A stretch of 64,000 bases of DNA from assembly GCA_023898685.1 (NCBI GenBank), contig CP060234.1, forward strand, positions 2,046,001 through 2,110,000. Direction: 5' to 3'. The notes under the pieces were generated by a model. That model saw nothing but the letters and a program-made list of their open reading frames with translations. It did no database searches and had not been told where the DNA came from. The DNA is from Phycisphaeraceae bacterium (lineage in GTDB: Bacteria; Planctomycetota; Phycisphaerae; Phycisphaerales; UBA1924). Each line of letters starts with the position of its first letter. Positions within the stretch are counted from its first letter, which is position 1. A program made the translations under genes and the position numbers. Positions 16,346 through 24,671 of the stretch are shown in pieces.

Positions 16346-16707
16346 GCGACGGCATGAAGCACGGCGTGTTCGAGCAGCCCCAGCCCGCCAAGCGGCTGAC
16401 CATCTACCTGGGCGAGTCCGACCGGTGGAAGGGCGAGCCGCTCTACGAGGCGATCGTCCTCAAGGCACGCGAGGTGCACCTGGGTGGCGCCACGGTCACC
16501 CGTGGCCCGATGGGCTTCGGCGCCACGAGCCGGATCCACTTCTCGAAGATCCTCCGCTTGTCGGAGGACCTTCCGATGGTGGTCACGATCGTCGACACCG
16601 GGGCCAAGATCGCCTCGTTCCTGCCGCTGCTCGAGAAGATGATGACCGGGGGCCTCGTCACGATCGAGGACGTGGGTGTGCTGCTCTACAGCCCGTCGAC
16701 GCCTTGA
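16342..16707 (+). CDS. DUF190 family protein, partner of CrcB
   Basis: A 121-residue cytoplasmic protein of the DUF190 (PII-like fold) family, recognised from RLTIYLGESDRWKGEPLYEAI, REVHLGGATVTRGPMGFG and VVTIVDTGAKIASFLPLL. Such genes often follow crcB. It starts with an ATG overlapping the crcB stop codon, so the two are translationally coupled. The molecular role is not established; binding a nucleotide or regulating the channel are guesses from the fold. Confidence 0.85.
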   Translation: MSDGMKHGVFEQPQPAKRLTIYLGESDRWKGEPLYEAIVLKAREVHLGGATVTRGPMGFGATSRIHFSKILRLSEDLPMVVTIVDTGAKIASFLPLLEKMMTGGLVTIEDVGVLLYSPSTP

Positions 16708-16759
16708 GCGAGTGTGCTGCACCGGAATGCATTGGTCCCGCAGCAGTCCGGCTTGCATT

Positions 16760-16846
16760 GTCAGAGCGTGGAGCGCGAGCGACACGATTCTGGGCTCACC
16801 GTCGGCTTCCGGCGTGGAATCGTGTCGCTCGCGCTCCAAGCTCTGA
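16760..16846. repeat. Paired inverted hairpin element, family B (CGTG stem variant)
   Basis: Left arm 16760-16790, right arm 16817-16846, inverted. The left arm folds as stem CGTG/CACG, tandem G.A, a GC pair and a GCGA loop. The first 31 nt are identical to the solo arm at 22515-22545. It lies between two convergent genes, 53 bp after the DUF190 stop. Confidence 0.8.
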
Positions 16847-16860
16847 AACGATCGACCGTA

Positions 16861-18867
16861 TCAGGGCGGCGGCGCTTTGGCCTCGCCGGCCGAACCACGC
16901 CAATGCTCGAGATCACGCTCAAAGGCCGGCGCCAGCCGCACTGCCTGGCCCCCGCTCGGGTGCAGGTCCGCGGTGAGCACGGTTTCGCTCGTCACCAGCC
17001 GGCGGGTGATCTGCACATTTGTTCGGAACGGCGAGAATGCATCAACCGGGCCATCCTCATAGATTGACGCGACATAGATTCGGCTCTCGTCGAGAAAGCG
17101 CAACGGCACGCTCAATCCCCTCGGCTCTTCGTTGTTGAGCGTGCCCACGAACCAGTCGTCGCCGCTCCGGCGGGCGACGGTGATGAAGCCCCCGATCTCC
17201 CCCTGGATAACCCGCGTGTCGTCCCAGGTCGTGGGAACCCGCTCGAAGAACTCGATCTCGGGCTCGCCCTGGTAGGCCTCCGGGCGGTCGTACCAGAACA
17301 GGAACTCCCACGGGCTGTAGAACGCGACGGAGAGCGCGAGCTGATGGGCGGGCGTGGTCTGTACCCGCCGCTTCGGGTCGCTCGACGTGTAGTTGAAGTA
17401 ATAGCAGATCGTGTAGTCGCCGGGCCCGCAGAGATAGCGCGTGAACGGCAGCATCAGGTTCTGCGACGCGGGCGGCATCTCCTCGTTGCCCCGGATGCCC
17501 TCGACCGTCATCAGGTTCGGATAAGTCCGCTCGAACCCCGTCGGGCGGTACTCGTCGTGCACATCGACCATCAGCTCGTTCGCCGCGGCCTTCTTGATCG
17601 CGTCGTGCAGCCAGCGCGTCGCCTGCTGCGAGCCCACGTCGACGAAGCCGAACTTCACCCCCCTGACGCCCCAGCGGTGGTAGAGGGGGAGGATCTCGTC
17701 GAGCTGCCGGGTGAGCGCCTTGCGGTTGACGTAGAGGATGACGCCGATGTCCTTCGACGCCGCGTACTCGAGCACGCGGGGCAGGTCGAGGTCGCCGGTC
17801 GGGTTGCGCTTCGGGTCGACCGTCACCGTCGTCGCGTCGCTGGTCTCATCAAACTCGGCACCGTACCAGCCCGCGTCGAGCTCGATGTACTGGAGGTTGC
17901 GGGCCGAGGCGAAGTCGACGCACGCGATCCCGCACTCGGTCGAGAGCTTCGCGACGCGGATCACCTTGCCGGGCCTGATCCATGACGTGTCGGCGATCGC
18001 GCACGGGTCGTTGAGGTTGCGGAACAGGTCGTTGTGCTCGAGCAGTTCGCCGGGCGACTCCGCGACCATGACCACCCGCCAGGGCGTGGTCGCGGGGAGC
18101 GGCAGGGTGACCGGCCCCGCGAGCGAACTGACCAATGCGCCCGGTCGGCCTTCGACCGCCGCCAGCCGCATGCGGGCGTAGTCCACCAGCTTCGCCTCGC
18201 CGATCGACGCAAACCGCCCGTCGGGCAGGGCGATGGTCAGCGGACGTTCGGCTTCGCCCGTGAACTCCGCGAGTTTCACCGGCTCGCACTCTCCCTGGGC
18301 GTGCCGGGCGACGTAAGCGACCGACTCGGGCGGCAGGCGGAACTCCGTGTTCTCGCGTCCGATGGTGACATGATCCAGGGCCGGCTGGACGGGGATGGTC
18401 GAGCAGAAGGCGACGCCGTCGTCGTAGGCCCGGCAGGTCACGCGCCAGAGACGGCCCGGCTTGTCTTTCTCGCGCAGATCGATGACCACCTCGCGGTAGT
18501 GGTCACGGACCTCCGCCCGTTCGCCGCAGGCGGGTCGCCACGTCTCGTCATGGTCCCGGCTCGCGATTTCGACGAATTCGAACGGCCCGGCGAGGGGCAG
18601 GTCATCCTGAAGCGACAGGGATAACCGCGACTCCAGCAAGACCGGCTGGCCGTCGAAGCTCACGCGATAGAACAGACCCGGCCCGCCCTCACCATCGAGC
18701 GAAAACGTCGCGACGACACGCCCATCTGGTGAGGCAACCGGCACCGACCGTTTGGCGCCGACGTCAGCCGATGGCGCGCCGGCGGAGGCAACCTCAACGC
18801 CGACAATGAGCACCAAGGTGACCAGAGCACCAAACCACCGTGCCGCGACGCTTTCTTTCCGCCACAT
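16861..18867 (-). CDS. Glycoside hydrolase family 97 (alpha-glucosidase/alpha-galactosidase type)
   Basis: A 668-residue secreted enzyme, full length for GH97. The signal peptide covers about residues 1-29. The N-terminal beta-supersandwich starts at SVPVASPDGR; the family hallmark NLNDPCAIADTSWIRPGK is at 284-301, followed by the TIM barrel (YIELDAGWYG, GVKFGFVDVGSQQ, MVDVHDEYRPTG, RTYPNLMTVEGIRGNEE) and LPFTRYLCGPGDYT. GH97 contains both inverting alpha-glucosidases and retaining alpha-galactosidases; the Asp in GFVDVGS hints at the retaining kind, but this needs an alignment. Likely exported to digest plant or algal sugars. No operon partner. Confidence 0.9.
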   Translation of the reverse strand: MWRKESVAARWFGALVTLVLIVGVEVASAGAPSADVGAKRSVPVASPDGRVVATFSLDGEGGPGLFYRVSFDGQPVLLESRLSLSLQDDLPLAGPFEFVEIASRDHDETWRPACGERAEVRDHYREVVIDLREKDKPGRLWRVTCRAYDDGVAFCSTIPVQPALDHVTIGRENTEFRLPPESVAYVARHAQGECEPVKLAEFTGEAERPLTIALPDGRFASIGEAKLVDYARMRLAAVEGRPGALVSSLAGPVTLPLPATTPWRVVMVAESPGELLEHNDLFRNLNDPCAIADTSWIRPGKVIRVAKLSTECGIACVDFASARNLQYIELDAGWYGAEFDETSDATTVTVDPKRNPTGDLDLPRVLEYAASKDIGVILYVNRKALTRQLDEILPLYHRWGVRGVKFGFVDVGSQQATRWLHDAIKKAAANELMVDVHDEYRPTGFERTYPNLMTVEGIRGNEEMPPASQNLMLPFTRYLCGPGDYTICYYFNYTSSDPKRRVQTTPAHQLALSVAFYSPWEFLFWYDRPEAYQGEPEIEFFERVPTTWDDTRVIQGEIGGFITVARRSGDDWFVGTLNNEEPRGLSVPLRFLDESRIYVASIYEDGPVDAFSPFRTNVQITRRLVTSETVLTADLHPSGGQAVRLAPAFERDLEHWRGSAGEAKAPPP

Positions 18868-18982
18868 CCGCTCGGGTCCTCTCCGGGTATCAGGAGGTCC
18901 GTGATTCCCCGTACACCGGAGCGGCGGTCGCCCGCGCCCCCTACCCGATTCCGGCGAACCCGGACCAGACCCAGCCCCCAAA

Positions 18983-19068
18983 TGGGCCCGGGGGGACTCG
19001 AACCCCCACCTGGATTGCTCCAGAGCGGATTTTAAGTCCGCCGCGTCTGCCGGTTTCGCCACGGGCCC
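18983..19068 (-). tRNA. tRNA-Leu (anticodon TAA)
   Basis: An 86-nt tRNA with acceptor GGGCCCG (19068-19062) pairing CGGGCCC, D-arm, anticodon stem GCGGA/TCCGC around the loop CTTAAAA (anticodon TAA), a long class II variable arm (CTGGAGCAATCCAG) and T-loop GTTCGAGTC. The discriminator A is at 18983 and CCA is not encoded. Class II shape and anticodon agree on leucine. Confidence 0.95.
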
Positions 19069-19311
19069 GCGAGGCGAGTCTATCTCCCCGGCGCGTCCCG
19101 GCCGCCCGCTGTGCCCCCGGATTCGATCGAAATCCGAACAGAAACTGTCATCCAGCCACGGCCCCACGCTTGAAATCGGGGCCCAAGGGGTCAAGAGTTG
19201 AGGCCCGGTGCCCGAGGTGCCGGGGTGTCCGCGCCGCGGTGGCCGGGGAGGCACCCGTCGGAGCATGTCACGTCATCAGCCGGGAGCCCGGCCTCGGAGC
19301 AGGAGCCGCCT

Positions 19312-19914
19312 GTGGTTCGCATTCGGATGCAGCGTCTGGGTCGCACCCACCGTCCTTTCTATCGCATCAACGCGATCGATATCCGCACCCGCCGCAACGG
19401 GCAGGTGATCGAGAACCTCGGGTGGTACAACCCGCTCGCGCCCGAGGGCGAGTCGCAGATCCACCTCAAGGAGGACAGGATCCGCGACTGGCTGGGCCGC
19501 GGCGCCCGCCCCAGCGAGACCGTGATGGACATGCTGGCCCATCGCGATCTGCTGACCGAAAAGATGAAGGCCGAGTGGGAGGCCGAGCGTGAGATGTCGC
19601 GCCTGAAGGTCGCGTGCAAGCAGTCGCTCACCAAGGCCGAGGCGGCGCTCAAGGAGATCGAAGCGTTCGCGAAGGCTTCCGGGGCCGACGCGGGTGAGGC
19701 GACCGCCGCGGCCAAGGCCGCGATCGTCGAGTGCAAGCGGGCCGTTTCGGGCGGACGCGTGCCGAAGGCCGAGGCGGCCGCATCGTCCGCCGAGGCGGCG
19801 CTTGCGACGCTGAAGAAGGCCGATGAGGACGCCAAGGCGGCCGCGGCCGCGGCCGCTGCGAAAGAGACACCCTCTGCGGAGGGAGAAGCGTCGGAGGAGA
19901 GCGCGGAGGGGTGA
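19312..19914 (+). CDS. rpsP: 30S ribosomal protein S16 with long C-terminal extension
   Basis: Residues 1-85 are a standard S16 (VVRIRMQRLGRTHRPFYRI, NPLAPEGE, DRIRDWLGRGARPSETV). The protein is 200 residues, more than twice the usual 80-90: residues 90-200 form a lysine-, glutamate- and alanine-rich, probably helical or disordered tail. The start is GTG at 19312 because AGGAG lies 6 nt upstream; upstream frame has no homology. S16 binds 16S rRNA in early 30S assembly. In many bacteria rpsP is followed by rimM, trmD and rplS; here trmD is 1.1 kb away, rimM and rplS are absent and a secreted-protein gene intervenes. A strong terminator follows. Confidence 0.95.
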   Translation: MVRIRMQRLGRTHRPFYRINAIDIRTRRNGQVIENLGWYNPLAPEGESQIHLKEDRIRDWLGRGARPSETVMDMLAHRDLLTEKMKAEWEAEREMSRLKVACKQSLTKAEAALKEIEAFAKASGADAGEATAAAKAAIVECKRAVSGGRVPKAEAAASSAEAALATLKKADEDAKAAAAAAAAKETPSAEGEASEESAEG

Positions 19915-19948
19915 AAACCCGTTTGCGCGGTGGGTAGGAGCAAGACAG

Positions 19949-19977
19949 CCCCGAGGTGCGAGCCTCGGGGTTTTTTT
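19949..19977 (+). terminator. Rho-independent terminator after rpsP
   Basis: Stem CCCCGAGG/CCTCGGGG with loop TGCGAG, followed by seven T residues (19971-19977). Confidence 0.9.
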
Positions 19978-19984
19978 ATGCGCG

Positions 19985-20026
19985 CAACGAAAATCCGCCG
20001 GGCCATCCTGGATGACCCGGCGGATT
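19985..20026 (-). terminator. Probable terminator of the minus-strand secreted gene
   Basis: A perfect-arm hairpin AATCCGCCGGG / CCCGGCGGATT at 19992-20026; read on the minus strand it is followed by TTTCGTTG. A second hairpin, CATCCGCGGC/GCCGCGGATG, lies at 20037-20058. Confidence 0.5.
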
Positions 20027-20080
20027 CGCTCCGCTCATCCGCGGCGTGCCGCGGATGGGACCTGATTCACTCGCGTGCGA

Positions 20081-20848
20081 TCACTGACAGCCGTTGAGGA
20101 ACGACTCGACGAAGGTGGTCACGTCGGAGAGGTCGAGCAGGCCATCTCCCGTGACGTCCGCGACGCCGCAGCCGCCTAGAGACGAGCCGTTGAGGGTGAT
20201 ATTGTCGAGGAATACGCCGGCTCCGCACGAAAACCGGACGTCCCGGACCAGGCCGACGGTGTTCTGCACCGGGCCCTCGTAGAGCGTCTCCCCGTCGACC
20301 TCGACACGCCAGCGCTGGTTGATCGTGTCGAGTGTCATGCGGATCGCAAGGAACTCGCCGGGGGTGAAGCCCGCCAACTGCGGGGCGGTGTAGCTGCTGC
20401 CGTAGGTAATCACGCCGCCGTTGGTCTGCGAGTTAGAGGTGAAGTGGACGCGGTTGATCGCTGGGGAGTCGAAGAAGATCGTGAGGCTCGAGTTCTGGAG
20501 CACCACCGCGTCGCACTCGAGGGTGTACACGTCGTAGTCGGCGCCCGGGAGACCATCGGCGTCCTCGATGTTCAGATCGCCCTGGGCCGCGTTCACGAAG
20601 CTCGCGACGCCGCCTGTCATCGCCCGCAGATCGAACACCCCGTCCACCGCCGGCTCGTTGGCGAAATCGGTAAAGGAGTAGCTTGAGAAGCTCTGCCGGG
20701 GGGCCGCCCCGGTGTCCAGCGCCACGTGGGCGCCGAATGTCTGGAACGGCTCAGAAAAGTCGATGTCATAAAGCAGGGCCCCTGTGGTTCCCGCGAAGGC
20801 GGGGACGGCGAGCGAGGCGGTAACGACGGCGCTGAGAGCTGGCTTCAT
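20081..20848 (-). CDS. Secreted protein with single GC-type dockerin-like C-terminus
   Basis: A 255-residue exported protein; the signal peptide is residues 1-19 (ending in VPAFAG). The body (DIDFSEPFQTFG ... FFDSPAINRVHFTSNS ... LDNITLNGSS) looks like a jelly-roll or LamG-type beta sandwich that binds carbohydrate, but no specific family is recognised. The tail GGCGVADVTGDGLLDLSDVTTFVESFLNGC has one EF-hand-like unit. AGGGAG sits 7 nt before the ATG at 20848. Placed between rpsP and trmD, which are often neighbours, it looks like a gene inserted into a ribosomal locus. Confidence 0.65.
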   Translation of the reverse strand: MKPALSAVVTASLAVPAFAGTTGALLYDIDFSEPFQTFGAHVALDTGAAPRQSFSSYSFTDFANEPAVDGVFDLRAMTGGVASFVNAAQGDLNIEDADGLPGADYDVYTLECDAVVLQNSSLTIFFDSPAINRVHFTSNSQTNGGVITYGSSYTAPQLAGFTPGEFLAIRMTLDTINQRWRVEVDGETLYEGPVQNTVGLVRDVRFSCGAGVFLDNITLNGSSLGGCGVADVTGDGLLDLSDVTTFVESFLNGCQ

Positions 20849-21006
20849 ACGGAATCTCCCTTTGTGAAATGTGTGCGGTCGCGCGCTCTTCGGGCCTCGC
20901 AAACGATGGTCCGACCCTCCGGTTGAGCGCACGGATACTCGACACGGTGTGTTGCGGATCCCCCCAGGCCCGCCCGATCGTCGGGCGGTGACAACAATAC
21001 GGCCGA

Positions 21007-21795
21007 ATGAGCGCACACCGCATCGACGTCCTCACGACTTTTCCGGAACTTTTCGGCACCGACGCCCCGGGCGTGCTCGGCGTGAGCATCCCGAGACGGG
21101 CCATCGATGCCGGGGCGCTCGAGGTCGCCGCCACCAACATCCGCGATCACGCCGAGAACAAGCACGACAAGACCGACGACCGCCCCTTCGGCGGCGGGCC
21201 CGGCATGGTCATGATGTGCCAGCCGCTCTGGGACGCGGTGATGGCCGCGGAGGCGTCCGACCCGCGCCCCGCCCGGCGTGTGCTCCTCACTCCCCAGGGC
21301 GTCCCGCTGACGCAGATGCTCGTCGAGCAGCTCGCCCGCGAGCCCAGACTTCTGCTCATCTGCGGGCACTACGAGGGCATCGATGAGCGCGTCATCGAGC
21401 GCCTCGACCCGCTCGAGATCTCGCTGGGCGACTACGTCCTCAGCGGCGGCGAACTCGGCGCCCTCGTGCTCATCGACGCGATCGCGCGGCTCTTGCCCGG
21501 CGTGCTCGGGCACGACGACTCATCGAGCCAGGACTCCTTCGCCGGCGTGCCCACAACCAACCCCGATGGCGGCCCGATCGATCCCAAGAAGCTTGCGAAG
21601 TGGAAGGCCGAGCTGGGCGTTGCCGACGATGCGAAGCTGCTCGACTGCCCGCACTACACCCGGCCGCGTGAGTGGGAGGGCATGGCCGTCCCCGACGCGC
21701 TGCTCAGCGGTGATCACAATGCGGTGGCGCGATGGCGGCTCGAGCAGATGGTCCAACGCACGCGCGAACGGAGGCCCGATCTGCTGGGGGGGTAG
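21007..21795 (+). CDS. trmD: tRNA (guanine-37-N1)-methyltransferase
   Basis: SPOUT-class methyltransferase that makes m1G37 in tRNAs and so prevents frameshifts. The 262-residue protein has the family blocks DVLTTFPELF, DDRPFGGGPGMVMM, LLTPQGVPLTQ, the knot region LLICGHYEGIDERV and EISLGDYVLSGGE, and the C-terminal CPHYTRPREWEGM that recognises tRNA. The catalytic Asp of the HDDSS segment is present. There is no Shine-Dalgarno sequence; a GC-rich leader of a few bases precedes the ATG. Downstream lies a composite repeat, not rplS. Confidence 0.96.
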   Translation: MSAHRIDVLTTFPELFGTDAPGVLGVSIPRRAIDAGALEVAATNIRDHAENKHDKTDDRPFGGGPGMVMMCQPLWDAVMAAEASDPRPARRVLLTPQGVPLTQMLVEQLAREPRLLLICGHYEGIDERVIERLDPLEISLGDYVLSGGELGALVLIDAIARLLPGVLGHDDSSSQDSFAGVPTTNPDGGPIDPKKLAKWKAELGVADDAKLLDCPHYTRPREWEGMAVPDALLSGDHNAVARWRLEQMVQRTRERRPDLLGG

Positions 21796-21835
21796 CCCTC
21801 GATCATGTCGGGTGAAGTCGTCGAGAGTGACGGAT

Positions 21836-22082
21836 TCCAACGCGAAGGTCGCGAAGGGCTCGAAGGAAAGAACTGAACGCGGAGGCGAATCAGGGATATG
21901 AACTGATGGAAGCCAGAGCGCAAGCGACGGCGCCTGCCGCGATCCCTGTTCCCCACAGTGTCTTCGCTTGCGTTCGGGCCTCCTGGTTCGTTCCTGATTC
22001 CTTGTCACTATCCTGCGAGACCTTCGCGCCCTTCGCGTTCAAACCGAAACCTCTCCGCGCCCTCCGCGCCTCCGCGTTCAGA
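21836..22082. repeat. Composite palindromic element: family C arms around a family B pair
   Basis: Left C arms at 21836-21890 (CGCGAAGGTCGCGAAGG, then GAACGCGGAGGCG), a B pair at 21908-21983, then right C arms at 22017-22043 and 22050-22080. It fills the gap between convergent trmD and yjbQ. The yjbQ stop codon (22078-22080) lies inside the last arm. Confidence 0.75.
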
Positions 22083-22494
22083 ATCCCTCGTCCGCAACAT
22101 GCACCACCACGCGCCGATCGTGCGGCGCCCGCCGGTGCTCCCAGAGGTAGATCCCCTGCCATGTTCCAAGCGCCATCGACCCGCCAACGATCGGGATCGA
22201 CAGGCTCGTTGCGGTGAGCGCCGATCGGATGTGGCTCGGCATGTCGTCGGGCCCCTCGGCCGTGTGGGTGTACAGCGGGTCGTGCTCGGGGATGAGCCGC
22301 TTGAGCCACTGTTCGAGATCCCGCTTCGCACTGGGGTCGGCGTTCTCCTGGATCGTCAGGCTCGCCGACGTGTGCCGCACGAAAACGGTGCAAAGTCCCT
22401 CGTCCACACGCGATTCGGCGACAACGCCCCGCACTTCGCGGGTGATCTCGTGCAGCCCCTGCGCGGGCGTGTGGATCGTCAGCTCACGCACCAT
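22078..22494 (-). CDS. YjbQ family (UPF0047) protein
   Basis: A 138-residue protein of the YjbQ/secondary thiamine-phosphate synthase family. Conserved blocks: VFVRHTSASLTIQENADP, YTHTAEGPDDMPSHIRSAL, SIPIVGGSMALGTWQGIYLWEHR. The His and Glu clusters form the presumed metal site. Some members have weak thiamine-phosphate synthase activity, but the true physiological role is uncertain. The ATG at 22494 has no ribosome binding site; TACGCT lies exactly 6 nt upstream. The stop codon falls within a palindromic repeat. Confidence 0.9.
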   Translation of the reverse strand: MVRELTIHTPAQGLHEITREVRGVVAESRVDEGLCTVFVRHTSASLTIQENADPSAKRDLEQWLKRLIPEHDPLYTHTAEGPDDMPSHIRSALTATSLSIPIVGGSMALGTWQGIYLWEHRRAPHDRRVVVHVADEGF

Positions 22495-22500
22495 GCCCCG

Positions 22501-22506
22501 AGCGTA
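22501..22506 (-). promoter_or_regulatory. Possible -10 hexamer of leaderless yjbQ mRNA
   Basis: TACGCT on the minus strand, 6 nt before the ATG at 22494. Same hexamer and distance as before prfA and yhhQ. Confidence 0.45.
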
Positions 22507-22514
22507 CCAAGTCC

Positions 22515-22546
22515 GTCAGAGCGTGGAGCGCGAGCGACACGATTCC
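22515..22546. repeat. Solo arm of a family B element
   Basis: The first 31 nt are identical to 16760-16790, the left arm of a complete element, but there is no inverted partner here. It starts 20 bp after the stop of the membrane protein gene, reading on the minus strand. Confidence 0.7.
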
Positions 22547-22565
22547 GGTGTTGTCGCGACGCGGC

Positions 22566-23468
22566 TCAGTAGTCGTACTCGTCACTCCCCTCGGTCGCCC
22601 TGATCAACGCCGGCACCGCGATCACCGCCTGGATCCCGGGCAGCGCCACCGCCGGGATCGCCGCGACGACGAGACGGAGGATCGCCTTCTTTCGAAGCAC
22701 GGGCAGCCCCGCGAGCGCGAGCGGAAGTGGCGCCGCCATGAGCAGCGCGAACATCAGCCACCGCTCACGATCGCCGAACCAGTTGCTGAACGTCGCCAGC
22801 CCGGCGATCAACACCGCGATCGCCGGCCCGACGCCGCGGAGCAGGTTGACGTCGCGGCGGATGATCCCCGCCCCCGCGAGAGCGAAACACACCGCCGAGG
22901 CGGGCCAGACCACGAGCGGCGCGCTGGCAAATCCGCCGGTCGCGCCGAGCGCGATCAGCCCGATCGCGACCCACAACACCGAGGGCATCTTCCAGCCCGG
23001 CAGCACTCGTGCGCCGACCTCGATCGCCCAGGCCTGGACCCCGGTCAGCAGGGCGACACCCGCGATCCATCCCCACCGGCCCGGCTCCGAGATCAGGCTC
23101 GGGTGCAGCGCCCCGAGAAAGGCCCACGCAACGAACCCACCTGCCACGAGAGCAGGCAACGCCGTGAACACCGCCGATCGGCGCAACCGTATCAGAGTCC
23201 CTGCAAGCCCAGCGAGCAACGCCGCGAGCGCGACCGCCGGGAACCGGTGCGTCACCGACTCGGCCCACAACTCCACCCGCGATTGCCACGCCCACGCTCC
23301 GAGCAGACTCCCGCCCGCGAGGAGCCCCGGCAAGAGCCACGCCACCGAAGGCCCGGGCGTGCCGATCCGCTTCTCCCGGCTCGCGATCAGCAGGTGGACC
23401 GCCACCAGCACCACCAGCGAGACGAAGGCGGGCAGAACCGCGGCGAAGATGATCTCGCGTGTGCCCAT
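22566..23468 (-). CDS. Hypothetical polytopic membrane protein
   Basis: A 300-residue protein with about nine or ten hydrophobic segments (for example LPAFVSLVVLVAVHLLI, FPAVALAALLAGLAGTLI, LLMAAPLPLALAGLPVL). I recognise no family: no transport, enzyme or pore motif is visible. Charged residues are confined to short loops. AAAGGAA is 8 nt before the ATG at 23468, so the start is credible. The gene is flanked on both sides by palindromic elements, giving no functional context. Confidence 0.65.
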   Translation of the reverse strand: MGTREIIFAAVLPAFVSLVVLVAVHLLIASREKRIGTPGPSVAWLLPGLLAGGSLLGAWAWQSRVELWAESVTHRFPAVALAALLAGLAGTLIRLRRSAVFTALPALVAGGFVAWAFLGALHPSLISEPGRWGWIAGVALLTGVQAWAIEVGARVLPGWKMPSVLWVAIGLIALGATGGFASAPLVVWPASAVCFALAGAGIIRRDVNLLRGVGPAIAVLIAGLATFSNWFGDRERWLMFALLMAAPLPLALAGLPVLRKKAILRLVVAAIPAVALPGIQAVIAVPALIRATEGSDEYDY

Positions 23469-23504
23469 GCCGGCGTTCCTTTGGATGCCCTCGGGGATTC
23501 AGAT

Positions 23505-23796
23505 TGAACGCGGAGGCGCGGAGAGCGCGAAGACTAAACAGAGGAGTTTCAACGCGAAGGACGCGAAGGTCTCGAAGGAAGACAGGGAACGTGGATCCGG
23601 AAGGAGGCCCGAACGCCAGCGACGGCGCTTTGTACGATCTGACGTTCTCCGGAACGCCCCCGCTCGCGCTCAGGCCTCTTGTTCAGGCTCCCCGCGTTTC
23701 CTGCTCCCCCTTCGCGACCTTCGCTTTGATACCCGTCCTCCTCCGCGCTCTCCGCGCCTCCGCGTTCAATCCGCCCGTATCGTCTCCGCGTTCAAT
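23505..23796. repeat. Composite palindromic element: nested C arms around a B pair
   Basis: Order from left: C1 arm (TTGAACGCGGAGGCGCGGAG, from 23505), C2 arm (AACGCGAAGGACGCGAAGG, 23550-23580), B left and right arms (23603-23678), C2 right (23710-23730), C1 right (23740-23770), then a partial extra C1 end at 23782-23796. The C1/C2/B nesting is fully symmetrical, unlike the copy at 21836. This 340-bp gap holds no gene. Confidence 0.78.
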
Positions 23797-23808
23797 CTCC
23801 TCGCATCC

Positions 23809-24474
23809 CTACTCCACCGCACCCTCGACAAAGACAGTCAGATGAACGGTGTTGCCCAGGCCGCCGCCCTCGCCGCCGTCGGGCGCCAGGAAGGTCGTGA
23901 TGCCGAAGTCGGAGCGTTTGATCGTGAAGTTCGCCTCGAAGCCCGCGATCGCGTGCCCCCGGTCCTGGCCTTCTCCGATCCACTCGAGCGTCGCGGTGAT
24001 GGGCTTGGTCTCGCCGTGCATGGTCATGTCACCCGTCACCGCGAAGACGTTCTCTTTCTCGGTCGTCTCGATCGCCGTGCTCTCGAACGTCACCGTCGGG
24101 TACTGCCTCGCGTTGAAGAAATCGGCCGACTTGAGGTGCTCGTCCCGCTTCTCTATCCCCGTGTCGATCGACTCGACGGGGATCGCCGCCTTGAACGAGC
24201 CCGCGGCCGGGGAGGCCGGGTCGAACGTGAACGTGCCCTCGACCTTGTTGAACCGCCCGTGGAAGTTCCCGACGCCTCGGTGGCGGACGCTGAACGCTAC
24301 GCCCGAGTGCACGGGGTCGACCGTGTAGGTGGGCACCTGCACCACCGACTCCATGTCCAGCGCCTCCGCGTGCGCCACGCCGGTCGCGCCGGCGAACCCG
24401 GTGAACCCCGCGGCCGCCAGACCGGCGGCGGCGAGGGAGGTGCAGACGATCGAGGCGGTGCGGCGGCGGGTCAT
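23809..24474 (-). CDS. YceI-like periplasmic lipid-binding protein
   Basis: A 221-residue exported protein with a signal peptide of about 35 residues (positively charged start, then a long Ala-rich core ending in VAHA). The YceI fold begins at YTVDPVHSGVAFSVRHRGVGNFHGRF and includes IDTGIEKRDEHLKSADFFNARQYPTVTFES and a C-terminal ANFTIKRSDFGI. The YceI barrel binds isoprenoids or similar amphipathic molecules; here no ligand can be assigned. AGGAG lies 8 nt before the ATG at 24474. Located next to a repeat region. Confidence 0.88.
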   Translation of the reverse strand: MTRRRTASIVCTSLAAAGLAAAGFTGFAGATGVAHAEALDMESVVQVPTYTVDPVHSGVAFSVRHRGVGNFHGRFNKVEGTFTFDPASPAAGSFKAAIPVESIDTGIEKRDEHLKSADFFNARQYPTVTFESTAIETTEKENVFAVTGDMTMHGETKPITATLEWIGEGQDRGHAIAGFEANFTIKRSDFGITTFLAPDGGEGGGLGNTVHLTVFVEGAVE

Positions 24475-24671
24475 GATGCGTCTCCTGTGGTGGATCCCTC
24501 GGAACGGGAGAGGGTACGGGCAAAAGGTTGTTGAAACAAGTATTTCCGTCGGCGAACCCGCCAACACCCCGACTTCTTCCCGCCCTGTCCCAAAAAACCT
24601 GCCGGTCCGCATCCCGTTTCGTCAATCCGGCCGATGGAAGCACAGCGGCGGGGGCCGCCGGAGGGCCCGAG

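Noticed and set aside
20037..20058. Second terminator for the gene at 20081
   Set aside because: A perfect short hairpin (CATCCGCGGC with its inverse) but no T-run on either side; recorded only as part of the neighbouring terminator region.
22548..24534. Two long plus-strand open frames opposite the membrane protein and YceI genes
   Set aside because: Both are rich in Arg, Pro and Ser and have no recognisable domain; the minus-strand genes have signal peptides, ribosome binding sites and family motifs.
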